Source of the DNA: JALHFZ01 sp963674625
GTDB lineage: Bacteria; Synergistota; Synergistia; Synergistales; Aminobacteriaceae
NCBI GenBank assembly: GCA_963674625.2
Contig: CAXXXO010000004.1
Coordinates: 372,001-436,000 of the forward strand
Reading direction: 5' to 3'
Length of the DNA stretch: 64,000 nucleotides
Shown here: in pieces, positions 50,524 through 59,055 of the stretch
Numbering within the stretch: position 1 is the stretch's first letter
How the letters are laid out: every line of letters starts with the position of its first letter
Notes under the pieces: model-generated
The model's database searches: none
The model's input: the letters and a program-made list of their open reading frames with translations, nothing else
Told to the model about the DNA's origin: nothing
Made by a program: the position numbers and the translations under genes

Positions 50524-51807
50524 TCAGTCCATATAAACCAGGAGCTTCATCCCTACTATAGTTCTGTCTCTTCCGAGCTCGAAGACGATATCATAAAATC
50601 CCGCATCGTCGGAATAAACGGCCGAAGAGCCCTCTTTGCTTTCCGGCTCGCCGAGGATGTTCACCACGGCAGAAAAAGGCATCCCCACCCTTACCCCCGG
50701 CTCGGGTCCGAAGGGATAGGCTCCGTCGAGGACCGTCACGGAGACGAGGTTTTCCTTGTCAGGAGCCTGGAAAAAAGAAAGGGCAAGCCCCTGCCACGTG
50801 AGGGTCGTAATGGTGTATTTATAGCTCTCATCGTGGATGGAGGTCATGTTCTTTCGCCGCTGCGTCCGGGGAGGGCCGAAACGCTTTTTTGCCGTCTCGG
50901 CTTTATCTCCGTACCTCTCGAGGATGGCGCCGAGGAAACTTTCGAGGGGCAGCCTGTGTTCCTCCGAAGGGGCGGAGGCGGAGAAAAGATGAACACCTCC
51001 GGTCTCCCGGACAAGGCGGATAAGATCGTCTTTTTCATTCCCCTCGGAAAGCCGGGCGGAAAAGGAGGAAAAAAAGTCCTTCCGGGTCGTATCCACTTGG
51101 AAAACCCACTCCTTTTTCTTCCCCTCGGGATCTCCCGGAGACTCATAGGAATACCCCACAAGCCATTTTCCTCCTCCGAGGGGCTCCGTGATCCATCCGT
51201 ACTCCTTGCGAACTCCCGTCTTCCGGAGTTCTCCGGCAATTTTCTCAAGAACCGTCTGTTTTCCCGAGGAGATTTTCGCCTCCTGCACCCAGGAGGTCAC
51301 CATCTCGTCCTCGGTCATATCCAGGGAGTACCTGAAGAAAATATCGTCGATCCTTCGGGAATAAGAATCCCCGAGGGAGCGGGTAATACGGCGGACAATC
51401 CGCTCCCGGGAAAAGACCTCGAAAAACCATCCCTTCAGGTCTCCCTTCCGGTCTTTGTAGAGGCAGGAGACGATGTACCCGGATCCGGGAAATGGTTCCA
51501 CCTCCCATTTCGGTCCCCCCCGTCCGTGGGCGGCATCCTTCCAGGCAGTGATAAACTCCTGGTTGGACATCTCCGCCGAAAGGCTGCGGGAGGTTTTTGC
51601 CAGCACGAGCGCCTCGGAGGAGGTCAGGCCGGGGCGGGGAGAAAAGAGAAGAAAGATTGCGGCGGCACAGGCAAGAATAAGCAGCAGGGTTGACTGCTTC
51701 CGGCCATGGAAGCGGGAGCCGGCTGAAGTGGACGGTTCGGAAAAGATCGGGTTCTGTATGTGAATTGTCGGCGAGGGGGCGAAGAAACCTCTTCGGAAAC
51801 CGGCCAT
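50524..51807 (-). CDS. Membrane-anchored protein of unknown function (427 aa)
   Basis: A 427-residue protein not recognised. It has a basic cytoplasmic N-terminus, a single membrane helix at about 40-58 (STLLLILACAAAIFLLFSPR) and a large hydrophilic, probably extracytoplasmic body. Two similar segments of about 100 residues can be seen (EFITAWKDAAHGRGGPKWEV with YKDRKGDLKGWFFEVFSRER, and EMVTSWVQEAKISSGKQTVL with DPEGKKKEWVFQVDTTRKDF), which look like an internal repeat. The end (PGVRVGMPFSAVVNILGEPE, DIVFELGRDRTIVGMKLLVY) resembles the small repeats found in exported bacterial proteins of unknown role. The gene is followed by the J-domain gene and diverges from nrdG. Confidence 0.6.
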   Translation of the reverse strand: MAGFRRGFFAPSPTIHIQNPIFSEPSTSAGSRFHGRKQSTLLLILACAAAIFLLFSPRPGLTSSEALVLAKTSRSLSAEMSNQEFITAWKDAAHGRGGPKWEVEPFPGSGYIVSCLYKDRKGDLKGWFFEVFSRERIVRRITRSLGDSYSRRIDDIFFRYSLDMTEDEMVTSWVQEAKISSGKQTVLEKIAGELRKTGVRKEYGWITEPLGGGKWLVGYSYESPGDPEGKKKEWVFQVDTTRKDFFSSFSARLSEGNEKDDLIRLVRETGGVHLFSASAPSEEHRLPLESFLGAILERYGDKAETAKKRFGPPRTQRRKNMTSIHDESYKYTITTLTWQGLALSFFQAPDKENLVSVTVLDGAYPFGPEPGVRVGMPFSAVVNILGEPESKEGSSAVYSDDAGFYDIVFELGRDRTIVGMKLLVYMD

Positions 51808-51989
51808 GGGCTTTCTCTCTCTTTCCTGTATGTGTCAGCGGCAGAGGACGCTGACGCTCGGCCCCGCTGCCCTACCCTCCGCCTTCCAGCCCACGCGTAT
51901 TCTCTTATATTATAATGTATTTTTTCTTTTCCGTGCACAATGGCGAGCATGTTTTTTCGTGCTACTATGGGGAAAAAGGAGGGTATTTC

Positions 51990-52688
51990 ATGACTCTCTC
52001 CATCGGCGGCTATATATCGACGAGCTTTCTCGACTACCCGGCCCATACGGCAGGGGTTCTCTTTCTTACGGGTTGCCAGTTCCGCTGTCCCTTCTGCCAT
52101 AATCCAGATCTCGTCCTCCCCGGAGAAGAGCATCCGTCCCTCTCCCTGGAAGCCATCCTCACAGACCTTCATAAACGAAGGGCCTTTCTCGACGGCGTCT
52201 GCGTCACCGGAGGTGAACCCACCCTCCAGGAGGAGCTCCCACGCCTGCTCGAGGCCATCCGCTCCCGCGGCCTCAAGGCAAAGCTCGACACGAACGGCGC
52301 CCGGCCTGACGTCCTGAGGAATCTTCTTTCGGCGAAGCTTCTCGACTATGTCGCCATGGATGTGAAAGCGCCGTGGATCAAATACCCCCTGGCTTCCGGA
52401 TGGAAGGGCAATACGGACCTGGTTCGGGAGAGCATAGGCCTTCTGCTCGACGGGGATATCCCCTTTGAATTCCGTACCACTCTCGTGCCGGGAATTCATT
52501 CGACCGAGGACGCCCCCCTGATCGGCCAGATGATAGAGGGCGCCCCCCTCTTCGTCCTTCAGAGCTACCGTCCCGGCAATACCCTCTCCCCCGGCTTCGC
52601 CGCCCTCTCTCCTCTGAAGGAGGAGTTCCTTATCGCCTTCCGTGAAGCGGTCCGGCCGTGGGTCGGAGAGGTCAGAATCCGGGGATAG
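51990..52688 (+). CDS. nrdG: Anaerobic ribonucleotide-reductase-activating-type radical SAM protein
   Basis: A 232-residue radical SAM activase. The CxxxCxxC cluster motif is at C29, C33 and C36 (TGCQFRCPFCHNPDL), followed by DGVCVTGGEPTLQEELPRLL. It matches the NrdG-like group that generates the glycyl radical of anaerobic ribonucleoside-triphosphate reductase; no nrdD gene lies next to it, so the partner could also be another glycyl-radical enzyme. Start ATG 51990 follows AAGGAGGG. A perfect TATAAT at 51911-51916 lies upstream with no clear -35. The stop overlaps the restored end of the convergent glycosylase gene. Confidence 0.8.
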   Translation: MTLSIGGYISTSFLDYPAHTAGVLFLTGCQFRCPFCHNPDLVLPGEEHPSLSLEAILTDLHKRRAFLDGVCVTGGEPTLQEELPRLLEAIRSRGLKAKLDTNGARPDVLRNLLSAKLLDYVAMDVKAPWIKYPLASGWKGNTDLVRESIGLLLDGDIPFEFRTTLVPGIHSTEDAPLIGQMIEGAPLFVLQSYRPGNTLSPGFAALSPLKEEFLIAFREAVRPWVGEVRIRG

Positions 52689-53269
52689 CCTTCTTTACAA
52701 ACGCAAGGGCCTCCCCGAAATCCTCCAGGGTGAGGTTGATTGGAGTCCCCTCCCCGGTTTTACGGTTTCTCAGAAGATAGCTCGGGTGAAAAAACCGGGC
52801 GCAGGGTGAAATTCATTCCCTCCCATGAGCAGGGAAAAAACCTTCCCCTCAGGGTGGTGATTCCCTCCTTCGTTTCAAGGAAGGTCCGGGTAGGTACGTT
52901 CCCGACGGCAAGGACGAGCAGGGGCCGGAGGGTCTCCGTCTGGGCCCTGAGCCAGGGCCGGCAGGAGGCAAGCTCTCCCTTCGCCGGAAGGCGGTTTTCG
53001 GGGGGACGGCATTTCACCATGTTCGTAATAAAGACCTTCTCCCTCGGGAGGCCGGCCTCTTCCATCAGAGATGTGAGAAATTGTCCCGACCGTCCCACGA
53101 AGGGCTTTCCCGATTCATTTTCCTGCGCTCCCGGAGCCTCTCCCACAACCACAAGGGGACAAGGGACAGGCCCTTCGCCGAAGACCGTCAGGGTCCGGGT
53201 TTCCCACAGTCCGCATCTTGTGCAGACGCTCACTTCCCTTCGAAGATCAGAAAAAGATGCTCCCTTCAT
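52672..53269 (-). pseudogene. Family 4 uracil-DNA glycosylase with a frameshift near its C-terminus
   Basis: An Fe-S uracil-DNA glycosylase that removes uracil from DNA. The CxxC pair VCTRCGLWETRT and the later cysteines in KCRPPENRLPAKGELASC bind the 4Fe-4S cluster; GEAPGAQENESGKPFVGRSG is the active-site motif. In the first frame it stops after FTLRPVFSPELSSEKP. Deleting one base in the A6 run 52789-52794 restores the conserved end (VFHPSYLLRNRKTGEG and LEDFGEALAFVKKA), ending at 52672. Start ATG 53269 follows AGGAGAG. The event is again a +1 in a homopolymer. The true gene overlaps nrdG by 17 bases. Confidence 0.8.
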
Positions 53270-53368
53270 CTGCCTCTCCTTTCTCTTTCCAATCGGTAGA
53301 AAAGCCCTCTGAAGCAGGAGAATTTCTGTCATAATTGAAGCAGAAAGAAATCTTTGGGAGGACCGCCC

Positions 53369-54154
53369 ATGCCAAAGGAACTCTATGCCGTCTTCGACCT
53401 CGAGACCAACGGATTTCGGGGAGCCTCCGCCGTCTCCGCCTCGTCAATAATCTTCACGGGGGAGGGGCGCATCGTGGACATCTTCAACCGCTTCTACTTC
53501 CCCGAAGAACGTCCCTCTCCCCGCACCGAGAGGGTACACGGCCTCACTACCGGACGCATCGGCCGTTTCCGGGGAGAAGAGCCCTACCCCCTCCATTTTC
53601 TCGAGGACATATCCAGCCTCGCGGCCTTCTGGAACAACTGGAATCTTCAGGGGATCGCGGTGCACAACCTTTCCTTCGACCTCTCTTTTCTGCCCCGCCC
53701 TCTTGCGAGAGAAAAGCGCTGGTGGTGTTCCATGAGAGGCCTCACTGATTTCTGCCGCCTGCCTCCCGGCAGCCGATCCTTCGGGGAGTTCAAGTGGCCC
53801 AGACTAGCGGAAGCTGTACAAGCCGCCAGGGAGCGTCTTGAAGCTCCTGCGCACCTTGCGGAAATCGAGAAGGCAATGGGAACTCCCCTGCACCACTACG
53901 GCCTGAGCGACTGCTTCGAGCTCTACGGCCTCTTGGTCCGGGTGCTCCGTTCCCTTCCGGAGAAACCTGCTTTCCGGACATCCGCCGCTCCCATGACGCC
54001 TCCCCGGAGGGAGATCTACGAGATGGATCCGCCCCGGGAGGATGGCTTCGTCACGGAGCGGCTGCTCTACTCCTCCCGGCTCGCAGAGGCCGCCGGGCTT
54101 CCTGAGAGGCGAAAAACGCCCCTTCTCCTATGGGACGAAAGGGAGATTCCCTGA
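53369..54154 (+). CDS. DEDDh-type 3'-5' exonuclease (DNA polymerase III epsilon-like)
   Basis: A 261-residue exonuclease-fold protein. The first DxE motif is YAVFDLETNG, the second aspartate is in IAVHNLSFDLSFLPRP, and HHYGLSDCFELYGLLV carries the HxxxxD. A C-terminal extension of about 70 residues is basic and Pro-rich and has no known domain. Its substrate may be single-stranded DNA or RNA. TTG 53354 was rejected as start; ATG 53369 has GGGAGG seven bases upstream. It shares a divergent promoter region with the glycosylase gene. Confidence 0.8.
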   Translation: MPKELYAVFDLETNGFRGASAVSASSIIFTGEGRIVDIFNRFYFPEERPSPRTERVHGLTTGRIGRFRGEEPYPLHFLEDISSLAAFWNNWNLQGIAVHNLSFDLSFLPRPLAREKRWWCSMRGLTDFCRLPPGSRSFGEFKWPRLAEAVQAARERLEAPAHLAEIEKAMGTPLHHYGLSDCFELYGLLVRVLRSLPEKPAFRTSAAPMTPPRREIYEMDPPREDGFVTERLLYSSRLAEAAGLPERRKTPLLLWDEREIP

Positions 54155-54213
54155 TTTTCAGGAGGATCTCTTTTTTTTGCTGAAACAGGTCAGTAAGGTC
54201 AAACCCTTGATAC

Positions 54214-55089
54214 TCAGTCCTGATCCCCCACAAGGAATTTTTTTCCCACGGCGAGAGGGGTAAAGGCCTTGCCGAAGGCTGAAGCGAGCTTTAACTGCAT
54301 GGGGAACCCCGTGCAATGTCCCGCAGCGATCCATTCGGGTTCGAACTCCTTCATTCCTTCAAGGGTCTTCTCCATCTTTTCCTCAGTGCCGTTGATGAGG
54401 TGCAGCCCTCCGGCGACCCCCGCCACAGGCTCGCCGGGGTAGAGGGCGCGGGCCCGCTTCAGGATATTGACGATCCCCGAATGGCTGCATCCGGCGGCCA
54501 CCACGATCCCCTTTCCCCTTACAAGGGCGAAGACGGCCATGTCGTCCGCCAGCACATCCTGACAGACCTGGCCTTCAGACAGGGTGAAAAACCGTTTCCC
54601 CGGCCCTTCAAAATCCGTCTCCCTGGGGATTTCTCCCGAGGTCGTCAGTCCGGGGGCAAGAGGGAAGGGGGCGGACGAAAGGAAAAGCTGACCGCCGGCC
54701 GCCTCGATCTCCTTCCGGCCGTCTTCGGCCTGAACACCTTTCGAGACGGGAACGGGGTCCACCGTGAAATGGGTACGGAAAAGACAGGGATGGGCGATGA
54801 CGGGAAAATTCTTCTTCCCGGTGGATTTCACGAATCGGGCGACGCCGCCCGTATGGTCATAATGGCAGTGGGAAAGGACGAGAAAATCGATGGAAGCGGG
54901 GGATATTCCCAGGGACTTCATGTTGTGGGAGAGGACTTCCGGGGTCTGTCCCACGTCGAGAAGCCCCCTGATGATCTGCCCTTCGCTTTTTGCGGTCAGC
55001 AGAAAGGACAGGCCGTGTTCTCCGAGCAGGGAACCGTGCATCTGCACGGAGTCCTCCACAAGAGTGAGTATTTCGAGAGAATCGAGCAT
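54214..55089 (-). CDS. MBL-fold metallo-hydrolase
   Basis: A 291-residue zinc hydrolase of the metallo-beta-lactamase fold. The signature LVLSHCHYDHTGG has the H-x-H-x-D-H metal ligands; further ligands are in AAGCSHSGIVNILKRA and WIAAGHCTGFPMQLKL. It resembles proteins annotated as dihydropteridine/MPT-synthase-like or 7,8-dihydropterin hydrolases in archaea and anaerobes, so its substrate is unknown. Start ATG 55089 follows GGAGGTGGG. It diverges from lplA, with a TATAAT at 55122-55127 in the shared 88-base gap. Confidence 0.85.
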   Translation of the reverse strand: MLDSLEILTLVEDSVQMHGSLLGEHGLSFLLTAKSEGQIIRGLLDVGQTPEVLSHNMKSLGISPASIDFLVLSHCHYDHTGGVARFVKSTGKKNFPVIAHPCLFRTHFTVDPVPVSKGVQAEDGRKEIEAAGGQLFLSSAPFPLAPGLTTSGEIPRETDFEGPGKRFFTLSEGQVCQDVLADDMAVFALVRGKGIVVAAGCSHSGIVNILKRARALYPGEPVAGVAGGLHLINGTEEKMEKTLEGMKEFEPEWIAAGHCTGFPMQLKLASAFGKAFTPLAVGKKFLVGDQD

Positions 55090-55177
55090 TGAGAACCCAC
55101 CTCCGAATACAGGATATTTTGTATAATGGACCGAAACGCGCCCCTTTGCAAGGGGGCCAGGAGAATGGGAGAAGAGA

Positions 55178-56158
55178 ATGTATTACATCGAAGGACAGTC
55201 CACAGACCCCGCGTTCAACCTCGCCATGGAGGAATATCTCTACAGGACCATCGGACAGGAACATCCCGGCTATTTTCTGCTCTGGCAGAACAGGCCGTCC
55301 ATTATTGTCGGAAGGTTTCAGAATACCGCCCAGGAGGTCAACCGACCCTTCGTGGAAGAGCGCGGCATCGCCGTGGTGCGGCGGATCTCGGGAGGAGGCG
55401 CTGTCTACCATGACCTCGGCAACATCAACTATACCTTCATCGTCCCCAACGACGAGGGCAACCCCTTCGACTTCGCCCGGCACGCCAAACCGGTGGTCGA
55501 TGCCCTGGCAGCCCTCGGAGTGAAGGCAGAGTTCAACAGCCGCAACGACCTGGCCATAGACGGGAAAAAATTCTCCGGAAGCGCCCAGCATATGGACCGC
55601 CGCCGCCTTCTCCACCACGGCACACTCCTCTTCGACTCCGATCTCTCCGTTCTCGCCCTGGCCCTTCAGGTGGACGAGGAAAAATTTTCCTCCAAGGGGT
55701 TCAAATCCGTCCGGAGCCGGGTGACGAACATTCTGCCCTGCCTGCCCGTCCCCCTCTCCCTGGGGGAATTCATGGACTATCTCCGCAATTCCCTGTCGGG
55801 GCTTGAGCAGATTTCCCTCACAGAAGGGCAGAAAGAGGGGATAGCCGCTCTGCGAGAGGAAAAATACGCCACATGGGAATGGAACTGGGGAGCCTCGCCG
55901 GACTTCTCGGAGCGAAAAGTCCGCCGATTTGCCTGGGGAAAGGTGGAGGCTCTCCTCGACGTCAAAAACGGCGTGATCAAACAGGCCCGCTTCTTCGGCG
56001 ACTTCTTCGGCCAGGAAAACCGGGAGGAGGTCGAACTCCTTCTCGCCGGATGTCCCTACCGGGAGGAAGATATCGCCGGAAGGCTTGCAGAATTTCCCCT
56101 CACGAACTATTTCCGCGGCGCCGAAAAAGAGGAATTTATCGCCTTTCTTCTCTCATGA
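55178..56158 (+). CDS. lplA: Lipoate-protein ligase A
   Basis: A 326-residue ligase that attaches free lipoate to lysine of E2 and H proteins. Typical motifs are FNLAMEEYLYRTIGQEHPGY, LWQNRPSIIVGRFQNTAQEV, the VVRRISGGGAVYHDLGNINY core, RNDLAIDGKKFSGSAQHM and HHGTLLFDSDLSVLALAL, followed by the C-terminal adapter domain. Its neighbour is the operon of the lipoyl-dependent dehydrogenase complex on the other strand, so it probably serves that E2. It ends before a large convergent hairpin. Confidence 0.9.
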   Translation: MYYIEGQSTDPAFNLAMEEYLYRTIGQEHPGYFLLWQNRPSIIVGRFQNTAQEVNRPFVEERGIAVVRRISGGGAVYHDLGNINYTFIVPNDEGNPFDFARHAKPVVDALAALGVKAEFNSRNDLAIDGKKFSGSAQHMDRRRLLHHGTLLFDSDLSVLALALQVDEEKFSSKGFKSVRSRVTNILPCLPVPLSLGEFMDYLRNSLSGLEQISLTEGQKEGIAALREEKYATWEWNWGASPDFSERKVRRFAWGKVEALLDVKNGVIKQARFFGDFFGQENREEVELLLAGCPYREEDIAGRLAEFPLTNYFRGAEKEEFIAFLLS

Positions 56159-56171
56159 ACCTGCTGTCTTC

Positions 56172-56224
56172 CACAAAGCAAGGCCCCGGAATCCATGAAT
56201 GGCATTCCGGGGCCTTGCTTTGTG
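56172..56224. terminator. Bidirectional terminator between lplA and the dehydrogenase operon
   Basis: A very stable inverted repeat (56172-56192 with 56203-56224) with arms of about 20 base pairs, CACAAAGCAAGGCCCCGGAA and its complement. It lies between convergent gene ends and contains AT-rich tails on both sides. Confidence 0.9.
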
Positions 56225-56245
56225 ATCCTTTGCATGAGGGAGGGG

Positions 56246-57652
56246 CTATTTTTTCGGCATGGAGAAGGGGTGGCCGTTCACGGCCAGGGCGCCTTCAAAG
56301 AGGGCCTCTCCCACGGTGGGATGGGCGTGGATGGTGGTCAGGAGTTCGTCCACCGTGGCCTCGAGCCGGAGGGCGAGAGCCCCCTCGACGATAAGGTCCG
56401 TCGCCCGGGGGCCGATGATGTGCACTCCGAGGATTTCGTCGTATTTTCCGTCCACCACGTACTTCACCATGCCGTCAGCCTCGTTCATGATGAGGCTTTT
56501 TGCATTGGCGAGAAGGGGGAATTTCCCGATCTTGACGGTATGCCCCTTCTCTTTCGCCTCCTTTTCCGTGAGGCCGACGGAGGCGATCTCCGGAGCCGTG
56601 TAGACAGCGCTCGGGACGGTCTTGTAGTCCATCTCCACCGGATGGGCCATGATGTTTTCCGCGGCCACTTCTCCCTCCCGGGAGGCCACGTGGGCGAGCA
56701 TGACGGGGGAGGTGCAGTCCCCGATGGCGTAGATTCCCTTTACCGACGTCTCCATGAATTTGTCCGTCTTGATCCTGGATCGGTCCATGGCGACTCCGAT
56801 GTTTTCGAGGCCGAGCCCCTTCGTCACGGGGCGCCGCCCCACGGAGACGAGGACCTTTTCGCAGCCGACGGCGATGGGGCCTTTGGGGGTCTCCACGGAG
56901 ACTGAGAGGAGGCCGTTCTTTTTCTCCACTCCCGTGACCTTGGAAGAGGTGTGGAAGACCACTCCCCTGCGGGTCAGAACGCCCTTTAAAATGGCGGTGA
57001 TCTCGCCGTCCAGGAGGGGAAGGATTTCGGGAAGCATCTCCACGACGGTGACCTTCGCGCCGAAGGAGGCGAAGAGGGAGGCGAATTCCATGCCGATGAC
57101 CCCTCCTCCCACGAGGACAATCGACTTGGGCAGGCCTTCCAGGGAGAGGGCTTCGGTGCTCGTCATGACGCCCTCGAGGTCGAAACCGGGAACGGGGGGG
57201 ACCACCGGCTCGGATCCCGTGGCGACGATGAAGGCGTCGGCAGTGAGTTTGGACACGGCTCCGTCTTTTCCGGTGACCGAAATCTCCTTTGGAGAGAGAA
57301 AGGACGCCTCCCCCTGCAGGATGGAGACTCCGTTGGAACGGAGGAGGGTTCCGACTCCGTCCACGAGGGTCTTGACCACGAGATCTTTTCTGTTCATGAG
57401 GACGGGCCAGTCCAGGGAGACATTGTCGGCCTTCAGGCCGATGGCCGCCCCTTCTTTCGCCTGGGTATAGGCCTCCGCCGTATGGAGCAGAACTTTGGTG
57501 GGGATGCACCCCACGTTGAGGCAGACCCCCCCGAGGGCCTTCTTTTCGACGATGGTGACCTCCGCACCAAGCTGGGCGGCCCGGATGGCCGCGATGTACC
57601 CTCCGGGACCTGCGCCCAGAATGACTATTTTTTTCTTTCCGTTCGAGCTCAT
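56246..57652 (-). CDS. lpdA: Dihydrolipoamide dehydrogenase (E3)
   Basis: A 468-residue flavoprotein that re-oxidises dihydrolipoyl E2 with NAD+. The FAD-binding GxGxxG is in IVILGAGPGGYIAAIRAAQL, the redox disulfide is C44-x4-C49 (GGVCLNVGCIPTKV), NAD binding is at VLVGGGVIGMEFASLFASFG, and the active-site base is in TTIHAHPTVGEALFEGAL. The start ATG 57652 follows GGGGAA; the upstream extension lies inside the E2 gene end and was rejected. It is the last gene of the operon and lies 16 bases after E2. Confidence 0.9.
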   Translation of the reverse strand: MSSNGKKKIVILGAGPGGYIAAIRAAQLGAEVTIVEKKALGGVCLNVGCIPTKVLLHTAEAYTQAKEGAAIGLKADNVSLDWPVLMNRKDLVVKTLVDGVGTLLRSNGVSILQGEASFLSPKEISVTGKDGAVSKLTADAFIVATGSEPVVPPVPGFDLEGVMTSTEALSLEGLPKSIVLVGGGVIGMEFASLFASFGAKVTVVEMLPEILPLLDGEITAILKGVLTRRGVVFHTSSKVTGVEKKNGLLSVSVETPKGPIAVGCEKVLVSVGRRPVTKGLGLENIGVAMDRSRIKTDKFMETSVKGIYAIGDCTSPVMLAHVASREGEVAAENIMAHPVEMDYKTVPSAVYTAPEIASVGLTEKEAKEKGHTVKIGKFPLLANAKSLIMNEADGMVKYVVDGKYDEILGVHIIGPRATDLIVEGALALRLEATVDELLTTIHAHPTVGEALFEGALAVNGHPFSMPKK

Positions 57653-57668
57653 AATGTTCCCCTTTCCC

Positions 57669-58979
57669 CTAGAGCAGGAGGAGCCAGGGATTTTCAACGA
57701 GCTCCCGTATTCCGGCGAGAAGCCGGGCGGCCTCAGCTCCGTCCACGATCCTGTGGTCCGCAACAAGGGAGAGGATGGTCATGGGCCGGACGACCACTGT
57801 GCCGTCCGCGACGACCGGTCTGTCCACGATCGCGTTGACGCCGAGGATGCACGCCTCGGGTGGGTTCACTATGGGGACGAAGCTGTGCATTCCAAACATG
57901 CCGAGGTTCGTGATGGTGAAGGTGCCCCCCTGCATGTCCTCCAGAGCGAGCCTGCCCGTTCTGGCCTGTTCCACGAGACGCTCCGTCTCGGAGGCGATCT
58001 GGAGAAGGCTCTTGTTCTGCACTCCCTTGACGTTGGGGACGAGAAGGCCCCCCTCCACCGCCACGGCCATGCCGATGTTGACATTTCCGTGCAGAACGAT
58101 CTCCTCTCCGTCGAGAGAGGCGTTCCCCATGGGGACTTCCTTCAGGGCGGCGGCGCAGATCTTCATGAGGATGTGGTTGTAGGTGATCTTGACTCCCCGC
58201 TTCGTCCCTTCTGCTTTTACCCTGCTGCGGAAGGAGACGAGGGCTGTGCAGTCAACTTCCATCTGGAAGCTGGCCGTGGGAATGGTGGTGTTGCTGAGGC
58301 TCATGCGCTGGGCGATGACCCGCCGCATGGGGGTGAGGGGGATGCGGATGTCCTCTCCCGGAGCGGCCGCAGTTCCCGAGGCCGCCCTAAGGACGTCTTC
58401 CTTCATGATCCTCCCTGCCGTGCCGAGGGAGGCAAGGTCGACTCCGAGGTCCGAGGCCATCTTCGCTGCCGCGGGGCTGGCTTTGACTCCCGGTCCCTTT
58501 TTCGCCACCCAGGCATCCACGTCTTTGCGGACAATCCTGCCCGCAGGGCCCGACCCTTCCACAAGGGTTAAGTCGACCCGGGCGTCCCGGGCGGTCTTCC
58601 GGGCGAGAGGCGTGGCCCGAAGACCTGCGGCAGGCCGTTTTTCCTCCGGCCTCCCTTTTTCAGAGGGCGGAAGGTCTTTCTTCTCCTGCTTTTCTTCCGA
58701 AGGTGCCGCGGCATCGGCAGCGGCGGACTCAATCTGCTCCCCCTCCTGGCCGAGCCAGGCGAGGGTCTCGCCCACGGGTACGTCCTTTCCGCCCGGCACG
58801 ACGATCTTGAGAAGCACTCCCTCCTCGGGGGATTCCACCTCGAAGGTGAGCTTATCCGTTGCGACAACCATGAGAATCTCGCCCTTTTTGACGGATTCCC
58901 CTTCTTTTTTGCTCCACTGGGAGACCACTCCCGAATTCATGGTGAGGCCGAGTTTTGGCATATTCACCGCTACAGCCAT
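57669..58979 (-). CDS. Dihydrolipoamide acyltransferase (E2) with two E3-binding domains
   Basis: A 436-residue E2 of a 2-oxoacid or acetoin dehydrogenase complex. Residues 1-80 are a lipoyl domain with the lipoylated K43 (VVATDKLTFEVES). Two peripheral-subunit-binding domains follow: RATPLARKTARDARVDLTLV with GPAGRIVRKDVDAW, and KASPAAAKMASDLGVDLASL with TAGRIMKEDVLRA. The catalytic domain (about 205-436) ends with SLVADHRIVDGAEAARLL holding H409 and D413. Proline- and lysine-rich linkers join the domains. Start ATG 58979 follows AAGGAGG. The acyl group is probably acetyl, from pyruvate or acetoin. Confidence 0.9.
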   Translation of the reverse strand: MAVAVNMPKLGLTMNSGVVSQWSKKEGESVKKGEILMVVATDKLTFEVESPEEGVLLKIVVPGGKDVPVGETLAWLGQEGEQIESAAADAAAPSEEKQEKKDLPPSEKGRPEEKRPAAGLRATPLARKTARDARVDLTLVEGSGPAGRIVRKDVDAWVAKKGPGVKASPAAAKMASDLGVDLASLGTAGRIMKEDVLRAASGTAAAPGEDIRIPLTPMRRVIAQRMSLSNTTIPTASFQMEVDCTALVSFRSRVKAEGTKRGVKITYNHILMKICAAALKEVPMGNASLDGEEIVLHGNVNIGMAVAVEGGLLVPNVKGVQNKSLLQIASETERLVEQARTGRLALEDMQGGTFTITNLGMFGMHSFVPIVNPPEACILGVNAIVDRPVVADGTVVVRPMTILSLVADHRIVDGAEAARLLAGIRELVENPWLLLL

Positions 58980-59055
58980 CGTACACCCTCCTTAGTAAGG
59001 AACATTGCGATTGAAATCGATTGAAAACCTTTTCCTATCGGTCAGAGCCCTTCCA

